7,176 nt of DNA from an uncultured Rhodocyclaceae bacterium (GCA_903930805.1 CAIYZZ010000309.1:1-7176); one strand, 5' to 3'; positions 1-6,360 are shown, counted from the first letter of the stretch. Notes: generated by a model from the sequence alone, not told the origin. Numbers and translations: made by a program.

Positions 1-1314
1 CCAATCGACCTGAGCCAATGAACAGCCCCACGGTAGTGATTCAAAGATAGGCAAACGCTTTTCAAGGAAAACTCTGTCGAATCTGGAGTGATGAGCAACA
101 ACTAGACTGACTCCGCGCAGAAACCGCTCTACTTCAACGTCATCTATCCGGCGTCCTTCAACCATTTCATTTGTGATCCCATGCACGGCAAGTGATTCAA
201 GAGGCATGGGGAAACTCGGGGCTTCTAATTGACTGAATGATTCAAGAACTCGATATGCCTTGCCGGTTTCCTGATCAAACTCAAAGAGAACCATCCCGAG
301 TTCAATAATCGCATCCTTGTCGGGATCAAGGCCGGTAGTTTCAGTATCTACAACCACCCCTTTCGATAAGACGCGGCCATCGTTTTCGGCAAACATCATG
401 CGGAGTGGGATTCGCCTGATAACCTTGAAATCAGGATGTGCGTCCAACAGCCGGACTGCATCGGCGATGGCAGATTCTTCGATTGTTTTCGACATTTCAA
501 AATTCTCGCTCAGTTGAAGCGTTGATAGGTTTGTGGGGCTGTCTGGTTCCTCATGCCCAACTATTGGGCCACGATGGAGTGCCAATGTAATTGCCACCCC
601 GAAGTGGTCAGAGAGCCCCTTCGGTGGCTTTGTGGCATCTGGCCATCGTTCGGTTTTCTTCGATCTCCAGCGTGAGTTACGCAAAGCGCAGATATGGTCG
701 ATGCAGGCAAAATCCGATAGGTCTCGGCGTATGGGATCGCCGCCACCTGCCGTAATAGCAACGAGACCACAATTAGCCAAGGCTGCGATGAGCATTGTCC
801 GCGTCGCCGCTGCACCGCAGTAGGGTTTGTTGAGAGCCAAGTCTTGATTAAAGTCACCCAACACGAATAGTTCATCCGTCGGATACTCATGGCGCAGGTC
901 CGTCCAGTCAGAAACCTGAACCTTCAATGCGTTATCGAATGCGGCTGCGCCCCGTGATGGAGGGTTGCCCCATTCACTATCTTGCCAGGGCAGAACGGTC
1001 CCAAAAACCAGAAACGGCATGCCATCAATAGGGAAAACCCGTGCTGCGGTGGTGCGTTTATGGTCGCTGGTTTCTATCTTCTCTAACCTGTAATGTGACC
1101 AGATAGTGACCCAGCGGTGTTCGGGAGACTTGTAGCGTCCAACTCCGTCACGACCTGGCGCGGAACTACATGAGAATGGAAGACCTGGGTAAAAACCATC
1201 GTGGGTTTCCGTGAGAACTAAGACATCTGCTGCGATCTTGTCAATCTCTGCTCGTATGGCCTCACGACGGGCAGCGTTGACGGGCCGGTTAACATTCCAA
1301 GTGGCAATTTTCAT
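1..1314 (-). CDS. EEP-family nuclease fused to DnaQ-like 3'-5' exonuclease (3' end outside window)
   Basis: The frame is open for 438 codons from ATG at 1314 to the window edge, so the C-terminus is missing. Residues 1 to about 245 look like an endonuclease/exonuclease/phosphatase domain: TWNVN at 5-9, LVLTET with Glu36, LGDFN with Asp154 and Asn156, IDHI, and SDHFGV with Asp236 and His237. These match the metal and catalytic positions of that fold. Residues from about 274 resemble stand-alone proteobacterial DnaQ-type exonucleases: VVDTETTGLD with Asp323 and Glu325 (motif I), HGITNEMVEG, AHHSRFDR with Asp413 (motif II, usually AHNxxFD), and a terminal CSLAQVDW. The exonuclease third motif would lie beyond the edge. 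The two parts share one frame, joined through about 30 residues with no stop. An internal ATG at 495 could start a separate exonuclease, but its ribosome site (GAGCGAG) is weak. ATG at 1320 is an alternative start. It lies 106 bases downstream of the PD-(D/E)XK gene and is probably co-transcribed with it. Substrate and role are unknown. Confidence 0.8.
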   Translation of the reverse strand, partial: MKIATWNVNRPVNAARREAIRAEIDKIAADVLVLTETHDGFYPGLPFSCSSAPGRDGVGRYKSPEHRWVTIWSHYRLEKIETSDHKRTTAARVFPIDGMPFLVFGTVLPWQDSEWGNPPSRGAAAFDNALKVQVSDWTDLRHEYPTDELFVLGDFNQDLALNKPYCGAAATRTMLIAALANCGLVAITAGGGDPIRRDLSDFACIDHICALRNSRWRSKKTERWPDATKPPKGLSDHFGVAITLALHRGPIVGHEEPDSPTNLSTLQLSENFEMSKTIEESAIADAVRLLDAHPDFKVIRRIPLRMMFAENDGRVLSKGVVVDTETTGLDPDKDAIIELGMVLFEFDQETGKAYRVLESFSQLEAPSFPMPLESLAVHGITNEMVEGRRIDDVEVERFLRGVSLVVAHHSRFDRVFLEKRLPIFESLPWGCSLAQVDW

Positions 1315-1420
1315 GCACATTGGAAACGGCTTTCTACCAGAGTCGCTCACTTCACATTTCCGGCCAGAATGAGGAAACTCAAAGCCCCATCGATTGGCTT
1401 TAAGGTCGCCGTGCACTGCA

Positions 1421-2695
1421 CTAAGCTGCGCTGTCCGCTTCAAGCAACCCGATGGCTTTGATCCGATAGGCATCGAGAAACGCGGCAAACTCATCTGCTG
1501 ATTCCGCTAATTGTTTGTACTTGACTACGCATCCTGAGCTATCGGGATCGTCAATTTGGTCGTCCCGAAAGAATTCTCCAAACCGATTGGCCTCTTGATG
1601 AAATGCTCTCATCGCATCTGGACCCATGAGCTTTCTAAGTGCCAACAGCGGGTGCACCCATGCACCACCATTCCCCATGTATGCAAGGGGCTGAAATTCA
1701 CCTCCCTCTGTAGGAAAGTTGAATCCAATTTGCAGATTGCGAGCGGTTCCACGTTGATCGAATGGGTAGGCTTCTAGTCGATCCAACAGATTCCCCGCAG
1801 ATGGACGGTCAGCGTCAGCAAGTGATAGGAGAAGCTGACTCTTGGTCAAAGGTGACGTTGTTGATTTGACTGAGCGAGATTCCTGCATCGCACCGCCTGC
1901 GGTGTTCTTGAATTCGTCGGTAATTTTGGCCGTCGCAATAACCCCAGAATTGGAACGAATATCCACAACAACTACATGTCGAGAAACTTCAAGCGTCTTG
2001 AGCACGGTACGAGGGACAACCAGCATCTCCTCGCCATGTGGGTAGAACTTCAGTTCGACTAGCCCGAATTTGAAGGGAGAGCTATTGCCTTGATCGTTAA
2101 GCCAATTGGTTACTCTCTCGACACCAACGTGGATACCATCGGAAACGATCAGCAGCAGGATTTCTCCCTGCCGTAGATGACGTTCCAGAGCCTCATCAAA
2201 GTCGTCAGCTACTAGAGAAGATCGGTTTTGTTCGGTTGCCAGCCTAGAAACGCATTCGTGGATACTCTCGGAATTCTTGATGGCCGGAGATTGACCACGC
2301 TTAATCCGCGCCTCCAGTTCCAAGATGGGCATTTGCCCAACAGCCATCCCATACTGAAGCGTCTGGGCAATAACTTCGCGGATGCCTTCAGGATTGCGGT
2401 AAAGCTTGGTTTCGACGATGACCAGATAGCCATCGTTGGTCACCAGCAGGTTGTCGATCCTGCCAAGGAATCCCCCCAGATCGAGCGGCACCTCACGTCC
2501 GAGGGAGAACAGTGCCGCTGTCGATGGTAGAAATTCGCGTAGCGGAAGGACGTTGGGAGTAGCGTCAATCAGTTCCTGCAACAGACTTTCATCAAAGGAG
2601 TTCGGATCATCACGCCGAGTTGAGATACCTGCCAGTGACGAGAACTGCCGCTTTTCTGTCCCTTCGCTGACAACAATTGGGCTACCCAGGCTCAT
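1421..2695 (-). CDS. PD-(D/E)XK nuclease-like protein
   Basis: A 424-residue protein whose exact family I do not recognise. The N-terminal 120 residues carry a PD-(D/E)XK (restriction endonuclease-like) core: an acidic helix LLQELIDATPNVLP (about 38-51, Glu41), GRIDNLLV with Asp81, YLVIVETKLYR with Glu95 and Lys97, and a following helix REVIAQTLQYG with Gln111. This pattern is typical of predicted DNA-cleaving domains in bacterial nuclease-like proteins. The remaining 300 residues are soluble-looking and not assignable; no signal peptide or membrane helix is apparent in the chosen product. The start at 2695 is preferred because AGGGAGGAA lies just upstream. The frame remains open to 2953, but that extension would cross the divergent promoter and overlap the XRE gene on the other strand. 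The EEP-DnaQ gene follows after 106 bases on the same strand. Catalytic residues look intact, so an active nuclease is plausible; its target is unknown. Confidence 0.78.
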   Translation of the reverse strand: MSLGSPIVVSEGTEKRQFSSLAGISTRRDDPNSFDESLLQELIDATPNVLPLREFLPSTAALFSLGREVPLDLGGFLGRIDNLLVTNDGYLVIVETKLYRNPEGIREVIAQTLQYGMAVGQMPILELEARIKRGQSPAIKNSESIHECVSRLATEQNRSSLVADDFDEALERHLRQGEILLLIVSDGIHVGVERVTNWLNDQGNSSPFKFGLVELKFYPHGEEMLVVPRTVLKTLEVSRHVVVVDIRSNSGVIATAKITDEFKNTAGGAMQESRSVKSTTSPLTKSQLLLSLADADRPSAGNLLDRLEAYPFDQRGTARNLQIGFNFPTEGGEFQPLAYMGNGGAWVHPLLALRKLMGPDAMRAFHQEANRFGEFFRDDQIDDPDSSGCVVKYKQLAESADEFAAFLDAYRIKAIGLLEADSAA

Positions 2696-2723
2696 CAGTT
2701 CCTCCCTGAACTTTGAGACGAGA

Positions 2724-2753
2724 AGCATACCCGCAGCGCAACTAATTGCCCAA
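2724..2753 (-). promoter_or_regulatory. Candidate promoter of the PD-(D/E)XK gene
   Basis: Read on the minus strand, TTGGGC (2753-2748) and TATGCT (2729-2724) are separated by 18 bases and lie upstream of the ribosome site of the nuclease gene. The match to a sigma-70 promoter is moderate. The GCAA-N4-TTGC dyad at 2738-2749 overlaps the spacer and the -35 box, as expected for a site where a repressor blocks RNA polymerase. For the divergent XRE gene only an AT-rich -10-like stretch (2754-2761) is visible, without a clear -35. Confidence 0.3.
2738..2749. promoter_or_regulatory. Candidate operator site 1 (GCAA-N4-TTGC dyad)
   Basis: GCAACTAATTGC lies in the 119-base gap between the divergent nuclease and XRE genes. 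It is an inverted repeat with arms GCAA and TTGC, and it differs at one position from the core GCAATTAATTGC of the perfect palindrome near 3142. A repressor dimer bound here could control both directions. The XRE protein encoded next to it is the natural candidate to bind; the second helix-turn-helix protein is the other. This is inferred from position and the repeated pattern only. Confidence 0.45.
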
Positions 2754-2814
2754 TATATTATGAAGACATCGAATCGTCTCGGAACTACCTTGCCCTTGGT
2801 CATAGGGGGCAGGA

Positions 2815-3072
2815 GTGGAGCCGGAAATCGCATTTGGGCAGGTACTGCGAGAACTACGCAAGGGGCGTGATCTGTCCCAGGAGGCACTCGCTCTTGAATC
2901 CGGCATCGAGAGAAACTACGTGTCCCTGCTTGAGCTTGGCCGGAACAGCGCAAGTGTGAAAATGATCTTCAAGCTGGCCCCCGCCCTGGGTGTATCCGTT
3001 GCCGAGTTTATGGGCATGGTGGAAACCAGGGCGAAAGAGAAACGGTCTGGTAGGACACGGCCCAAGACGTAA
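2815..3072 (+). CDS. XRE-family helix-turn-helix transcriptional regulator
   Basis: An 85-residue protein that is almost entirely one Cro/CI-type DNA-binding domain. FGQVLRELRKGRDLSQEALA leads into the helix-turn-helix (SQEALALESG at 21-30, recognition helix about 32-42 with ERNYVSLLELG), followed by SVKMIFKLAPALGVSVAEFM, the usual fourth and fifth helices. The tail from 71 is short, basic and probably disordered. The start is GTG at 2815: an in-frame TAG sits at 2803-2805, and a GGGGG tract at 2805-2809 provides the ribosome site. Small single-domain XRE proteins of this type include controller proteins of restriction-modification loci and regulators of mobile elements. The divergent layout against a nuclease gene and the GCAA-N4-TTGC dyad in the shared promoter suggest it represses or times nuclease expression and its own synthesis. 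The family call is firm; the regulatory target is inferred. Confidence 0.88.
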   Translation: MEPEIAFGQVLRELRKGRDLSQEALALESGIERNYVSLLELGRNSASVKMIFKLAPALGVSVAEFMGMVETRAKEKRSGRTRPKT

Positions 3073-3109
3073 CTCCCTAGCCTATGGCTGGGAAGACTAC
3101 ACTTTAGAC

Positions 3110-3175
3110 ATGTCCGATGAAGAGGTGCGGCGGCGGTTGCTTGCAATTAATTGCACTAGAACCAATGGGAGGTGA
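3110..3175 (+). CDS. Possible 21-residue leader ORF upstream of the second HTH gene
   Basis: ATG at 3110 opens a 21-codon frame (MSDEEVRRRLLAINCTRTNG plus R) ending in TGA at 3173-3175, one base before the ATG of the next gene and inside its ribosome site. That placement would allow translational coupling. The frame also spans the palindrome at 3142-3155. There is no good ribosome site upstream of 3110 and the frame is short enough to occur by chance, so it may not be translated. Confidence 0.2.
   Translation: MSDEEVRRRLLAINCTRTNGR
3142..3155. promoter_or_regulatory. Candidate operator site 2 (14-bp perfect palindrome)
   Basis: TGCAATTAATTGCA is a perfect 14-bp palindrome 21 bases before the ATG at 3177. 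Its central 12 bases differ at one position from the dyad at 2738-2749 in the divergent promoter. Repetition of the same dyad upstream of two genes that each encode or face a DNA-binding protein supports an operator role. No convincing promoter boxes are visible around it, so it could instead act from within the leader. Confidence 0.45.
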
Positions 3176-3176
3176 T

Positions 3177-3530
3177 ATGCCAGTAACGATCAAAAAGGCC
3201 GTCCCAAAAAACGAGATTCGTTGGGAAAATCTTCGCTTGCTTGCCTACGAATACGGGTCCAAGGTCGCATTGGCGAACAGCTTAGGTATGACGGCTGGCG
3301 ACATCACAAAATACTTCAAGAAGAAACCTGCGCCAGTAATAGATGCCCTTGCGAAAAAGATAGAGAAGACATTGGCAAAACCATCGGGGTGGATGGATCG
3401 TAAGAATTATGATCCTGCAATGTCCTCGGATGAATGGCTGGTGTTGGATACATTTAGGAACGGGTCTGATAGGGATCGAATCATCATGGCATCCTTGGCC
3501 AATACGCTGGGGGCGATACCACAAAAATAG
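3177..3530 (+). CDS. Small helix-turn-helix protein resembling a phage repressor N-domain
   Basis: A 117-residue protein. ATG at 3177 is chosen over an upstream in-frame ATG (3117) because GGGAGGTGAT ends right at it. Residues 15-50 (WENLRLLAYEYGSKVALANSLGMTAGDITKYF) look like a divergent Cro/CI-type helix-turn-helix, with LANSLGMTAGDITKYF as the likely helix-turn-helix pair. Residues 56-74 (DALAKKIEKTLAKPSGWMD) match the helix and GWMD ending common in phage-type repressors, where a peptidase or dimerisation part usually follows. Here only a short helical tail remains (DEWLVLDTFRNGSDRDRIIM), so there is no LexA-like self-cleavage domain. It lies 104 bases downstream of the XRE gene on the same strand, with a palindrome between them. 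It could be a second regulator of the nuclease genes or of the mobile element. DNA binding is likely; the target is unknown. Confidence 0.7.
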   Translation: MPVTIKKAVPKNEIRWENLRLLAYEYGSKVALANSLGMTAGDITKYFKKKPAPVIDALAKKIEKTLAKPSGWMDRKNYDPAMSSDEWLVLDTFRNGSDRDRIIMASLANTLGAIPQK

Positions 3531-3881
3531 GTGGCCGATTTTCGTAATGATCAGCCTCGGCAAACCTAGCTATCGGAAGCTTCAGGGAGGCCGCCACGCC
3601 TTCGTATGGCGGCAGCGACCTAGCGTTAGGCTGTCGACTTGGCTGCCTTCTATTGTTGCTGAGTCACCCCGTAAGACTTGGGTGAAGGACGGTAGTGTGG
3701 AATGCTCATGCCATGACTCGATCTGAACTGATCCAGTCTAGGAGCACTTTCAAGGCAATGTGTTAGAGTTCAGGCACACCCCTTAAGTACACGTAGTAAG
3801 GGGAAAAGAATGAAATTAGCTGCAACGGTTTTGTACCGAATTTGTCTCGATGAAAGGGTCTTCTAGCGTAACTGCTTGAAA
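3531..3881. other. Non-coding, hairpin-rich segment beside the island junction
   Basis: About 350 bases with no supportable gene. It contains three perfect stem-loops with similar geometry: GCCGCCA/TGGCGGC (3590-3596 with 3607-3613, 10-base loop), TCACCC/GGGTGA (3664-3669 with 3680-3685, 10-base loop) and CCCCTTA/TAAGGGG (3779-3785 with 3797-3803, 11-base loop). A smaller one, CCTA/TAGG with outer CGA/TCG, sits at 3616-3636. None is followed by a T-run in either direction, so they are not ordinary terminators. TGAAATTA occurs twice (3811-3818 and 3877-3884), the second copy abutting the ychF remnant. The segment could hold recombinase sites at the end of a mobile element or a structured RNA. 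Confidence 0.4.
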
Positions 3882-4010
3882 TTAAATGCGGTTCGGTTCG
3901 ATGGTGCAGAAGGGGTAATTTGCCGCTTCGATACCCGCCTTGGTCAGGGCGTTGAAGAGGGTGGACTTGCCGACATTGGGCAGGCCGACGATGCCGCATT
4001 TGAGACTCAT
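3882..4010 (-). pseudogene. ychF: Truncated ychF (Obg-like GTP/ATP-binding protein), first 42 codons
   Basis: The ATG at 4010 has a strong ribosome site (AGGAGG). The product starts [20 protein letters not shown], with the P-loop GLPNVGKST at 9-17, then continues to [10 protein letters not shown], all typical of YchF/OLA1, an Obg-family ATPase linked to ribosomes and stress responses and usually about 360 residues long. After EPN the family normally reads VG(V/I)V; here the frame gives Arg-Ile and a TAA at 3882. The protein therefore lacks the other switch motifs, the coiled coil and the TGS domain, and cannot be functional. It sits 79 bases after pth, its normal neighbour in this group. The loss is best explained by insertion of, or recombination with, the accessory DNA to the left at about 3889. 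A chimeric assembly is the alternative. The remaining codons may survive at the far end of the insert. Confidence 0.85.
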
Positions 4011-4045
4011 ATTGCCTCCTGAAGGGCCGCCCCGAGGGAGGCAAC

Positions 4046-4060
4046 GCCCCCAGTGGGGGC
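4046..4060. repeat. GC-rich hairpin in the pth-ychF gap
   Basis: GCCCCC and GGGGGC pair perfectly across a 3-base loop. A second GC-rich inverted segment lies at 4023-4041. There is no T-run on the minus strand, so transcription from pth into ychF is not obviously stopped here. It may affect mRNA stability or translation of ychF. Confidence 0.35.
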
Positions 4061-4089
4061 AGCGAATGAAATGAGTGTGGGGGCCATAT

Positions 4090-4683
4090 TTATTCTTCCT
4101 TGGGGAGTACGGGTTTAGCGTTGATCTTCTGCATGGCCGCATTGAAATCGGCCTTGACCAGCTGTGGCCAGGCCAGCAATGCACGGTCAATAGCCGCATC
4201 GATTTCGGTGGCCTCTTCCCGGCGCGGGGGCTTCAGCACGTAGTCGATGACTGCATTGCGGTCACCCGGATGGCCGATGCCGATGCGCAAGCGCCAGTAG
4301 TCCTGGGTGCCGAGATGTGCCGTGATATCTTTCAAGCCATTGTGGCCGCCGAGACCACCGCCGAATTTGAGGCGTAGCTGACCGGACGGGATGTCGAGCT
4401 CATCGTGCACCACCAGCATTTCGGCGGGTGCGATGCGATAAAAGTGCGCCAGCGCCTGCACCGACTGGCCAGAGCGGTTCATGAATGTTTGCGGCATGAG
4501 CAGCCAGACACCGGCGTCCCGTGCATTGGCCACCGAGCCGTGATAACGGGATTCGCGCGTAAATGAAACGCCCAGTTCGCGTGCCAGCCGCTCACAAAAC
4601 CAAAACCCGGCGTTGTGCCGGGTTTCGGAATAGTCGGACCCGGGATTACCGAGGCCGACAATAAGGCGCAATGAAGCAGGCAA
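4090..4683 (-). CDS. pth: Peptidyl-tRNA hydrolase
   Basis: Cytoplasmic enzyme that cleaves the ester bond of peptidyl-tRNAs dropped by stalled ribosomes, recycling tRNA. The product is 197 residues, normal for bacterial Pth. Visible signatures are [20 protein letters not shown] (8-26) with Asn13 and the catalytic His23, [12 protein letters not shown] with Asn69, [11 protein letters not shown] with Asp94, and [13 protein letters not shown] with Asn115; these correspond to the known active-site residues of the family. The start appears to be TTG at 4683, directly after the rplY stop (TAA at 4686-4684), so the two reading frames abut; a second TTG at 4671 is possible. No clear ribosome site precedes either, which suggests translation coupled to rplY. 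Pth is normally followed by ychF, which here is broken. Confidence 0.96.
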   Translation of the reverse strand: MPASLRLIVGLGNPGSDYSETRHNAGFWFCERLARELGVSFTRESRYHGSVANARDAGVWLLMPQTFMNRSGQSVQALAHFYRIAPAEMLVVHDELDIPSGQLRLKFGGGLGGHNGLKDITAHLGTQDYWRLRIGIGHPGDRNAVIDYVLKPPRREEATEIDAAIDRALLAWPQLVKADFNAAMQKINAKPVLPKEE

Positions 4684-5355
4684 TTATTTTTTCTCGGCCT
4701 TCTTCTCGGGTGCGGCGGCCGGCTTCTTCTCGGTGATGACTTGGGTTTCAACCGGTGCTTCGGCAGCAACTTCGTCGGCAGCAGCACCCGCACCGCGCAC
4801 AACGATACCCGCAACCACCGGGTCGCCTTCGCCGTGATGGGCCAATTCGACGCCTGCCGGCAACACGAGTTGGGAAATGTGCACCGCCTGACCGGCTTCC
4901 AGATCCTTGAGATCGACCTCGATGAACCCGGGCAGGTCTTTTGGCAGGCACTTGACGTCGAGTTCAGTGAAAGCGTGCTGCACCATGCCGCCACCGATTT
5001 TGACGCCCGGCGCGATGTCGGCATTGATGAAGTGCAGTGGCACCTTCTGGTGAATGACGTGCGCGGCGTCGATGCGCTGAAAATCGACATGCTTGATCTG
5101 CAGCTTGTAGGCGTGCATCTGCACATCGCGCAGCAGGCACATTTCCTGGGCGCCGCCGATGTTCAGGTTGATGACGGAAGAATGGAAACCTTCCTTGCGC
5201 ATGGCTTGGTAGAGCTCGTTGTGGCTGAACTCGATCATCTGCGGGGCTGCCTTGCCGCCGTAAAGAATGCCGGGGACCCGGCTGGCACGACGCAGGCGGC
5301 GGCTCGCACTCGATCCCTGCTGTTCGCGCTTGGTGGCATTGATTTCATATTGCAT
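4684..5355 (-). CDS. rplY: 50S ribosomal protein L25/general stress protein Ctc
   Basis: Binds 5S rRNA in the large ribosomal subunit. The 223-residue length identifies the long Ctc/TL5 form rather than the short 94-residue L25 of enteric bacteria. Residues 1 to about 92 are the L25 domain (SRRLRRASRVPGILYGG at about 18-34, ending in KLQIKHVDFQRI). Residues 93 to about 190 are the beta-rich C-terminal domain (KVPLHFINADIAPGVKIGGG, LPKDLPGFIEVDL). Residues 191-223 are a low-complexity Ala/Glu/Lys tail. AGGAG lies 8 bases before the ATG at 5355. It lies between prs and pth, 54 bases after prs and directly abutting pth, in the usual betaproteobacterial order. A hairpin followed by six T's lies immediately upstream and may modulate its transcription. 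Confidence 0.96.
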   Translation of the reverse strand: MQYEINATKREQQGSSASRRLRRASRVPGILYGGKAAPQMIEFSHNELYQAMRKEGFHSSVINLNIGGAQEMCLLRDVQMHAYKLQIKHVDFQRIDAAHVIHQKVPLHFINADIAPGVKIGGGMVQHAFTELDVKCLPKDLPGFIEVDLKDLEAGQAVHISQLVLPAGVELAHHGEGDPVVAGIVVRGAGAAADEVAAEAPVETQVITEKKPAAAPEKKAEKK

Positions 5356-5367
5356 GATTTACTCCTG

Positions 5368-5400
5368 AAAAAACCCTGCCCGCGACCAGGCAGAGTGGGT
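5368..5400 (-). terminator. Hairpin plus T-run between prs and rplY (terminator or attenuator)
   Basis: On the minus strand CTGCC pairs with GGCAG across an 8-base loop, flanked by ACC and GGT that can extend the stem past a small bulge, and followed by TTTTTT at 5373-5368. This has the form of an intrinsic terminator. It ends only a few bases before the rplY ribosome site, and no separate rplY promoter fits in the 54-base gap. Partial read-through that lowers rplY-pth expression relative to prs is therefore likely. Confidence 0.5.
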
Positions 5401-5409
5401 TAAAAAGCT

Positions 5410-6360
5410 TTATTCAGCGAAGAGTGAGGAAACGGACTCTTCGTTGCTGATGCGGATAATGGTCTCGGCCAGCAACCCGGCAATGGGAACAACACGAATA
5501 CGATCGCAGGCCTGGGCGTCCGCGCGCAGTGGAATGGTGTCGGTAACGACCACTTCGTCGAGATCGGATTCTGCGATGCGTGCGACCGCGCTACCCGACA
5601 AGACCGGATGGGTGCAATAGGCCATGACCCTTTTTGCACCATGCTCCTTGAGCGCCTTCGCAGCCTTGCACAGCGTACCGGCGGTATCGACGATGTCGTC
5701 CATGATGACGCAGCTGCGTCCCTCGACCTCACCGATGATGTGCATGACTTCGGACACATTGGCACGCGGTCGGCGCTTGTCAATGATGGCCAGTTCGGTT
5801 TCGAGCAGCTTGGCGGCAGCGCGGGCGCGCAGCACGCCACCGACGTCGGGCGAAACCACCAGCAGGTCTTCGTGACGCTGCTTCCAGATGTCACCCAGCA
5901 GAATCGGTGTAGCGTAGATGTTGTCCACCGGGATGTCGAAGAAACCCTGAATCTGGTCAGCGTGCAGATCGACAGTGAGGACGCGCTGCACACCTGCAGC
6001 CTGCAGCATGTTGGCGACCACCTTGGCGGCGATCGGCACGCGCGCCGAGCGCGAACGACGATCCTGACGCGCGTAGCCGTAATAAGGCACGGCAGCGGTG
6101 ATACGGCCCGCCGAGGCACGTTTCAGCGCATCGGCGAGGATGATCAACTCCATCAGGTTGTCGTTGGTTGGCGCACAGGTCGGCTGCAGGATGAAGGTAT
6201 CCTTGCCGCGCACGTTTTCCAGGAGTTCGACGTTGCTTTCGCCATCCGAGAAACGCCCTACAGAGCAGCGGCCAAGCGAAATGTTCAGGCGCTTGGCAAC
6301 ATCGGCGGCCAACTTGGGGTTGGCGTTGCCGGTAAAGACCATCAGACTATCGTAGGCCAT
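5410..6360 (-). CDS. prs: Ribose-phosphate pyrophosphokinase (PRPP synthetase)
   Basis: Transfers pyrophosphate from ATP to ribose 5-phosphate, making PRPP for purine, pyrimidine, histidine, tryptophan and NAD synthesis in the cytoplasm. The product from ATG 6360 is 316 residues, normal for class I Prs. Motifs seen: [10 protein letters not shown] at the N-terminus, GRFSDGE (35-41), the catalytic flexible loop [15 protein letters not shown] (96-110), the metal-binding signature [11 protein letters not shown] (131-141), and the PRPP loop [14 protein letters not shown] (217-230). The frame is open to a GTG at 6378, but MAYDSLMVF is the conserved start in this group and CAGGA precedes it. It follows tRNA-Gln by 74 bases and precedes rplY. 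All key residues appear intact. Confidence 0.97.
   Translation of the reverse strand: MAYDSLMVFTGNANPKLAADVAKRLNISLGRCSVGRFSDGESNVELLENVRGKDTFILQPTCAPTNDNLMELIILADALKRASAGRITAAVPYYGYARQDRRSRSARVPIAAKVVANMLQAAGVQRVLTVDLHADQIQGFFDIPVDNIYATPILLGDIWKQRHEDLLVVSPDVGGVLRARAAAKLLETELAIIDKRRPRANVSEVMHIIGEVEGRSCVIMDDIVDTAGTLCKAAKALKEHGAKRVMAYCTHPVLSGSAVARIAESDLDEVVVTDTIPLRADAQACDRIRVVPIAGLLAETIIRISNEESVSSLFAE

Noticed and set aside
533..890. Open frames on both strands inside the EEP region
   Set aside because: They overlap the long minus-strand coding frame that contains all the catalytic motifs, and their translations resemble no protein family I recognise.
2715..2780. Inverted repeat GAGACGA / TCGTCTC flanking the divergent promoter
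   Set aside because: Seven-base arms 52 bases apart are too weak to support on their own, although the placement around the promoter is suggestive.
2696..2953. N-terminal extension of the PD-(D/E)XK frame up to 2953
   Set aside because: It would cross the divergent promoter and overlap the XRE gene on the other strand. The ATG at 2695 has a strong ribosome site and matches the beginning of the recognisable protein.
3590..3630. Integron attC-like site (hairpin followed by GCGTTAGGC)
   Set aside because: GTTAGGC fits the attC core pattern, but I could not find the paired RYYYAAC end at the right place, and no cassette arrangement or integron integrase is visible.
3779..3803. CCCCTTA/TAAGGGG hairpin as a terminator
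   Set aside because: No T-run follows on either strand and no gene ends close by; I list it only as part of the hairpin-rich segment.
4011..4199. Upstream extension of the ychF remnant frame into the pth gene
   Set aside because: The ATG at 4010 has a strong ribosome site and is the normal YchF start. The extension only reads pth sequence in another frame.
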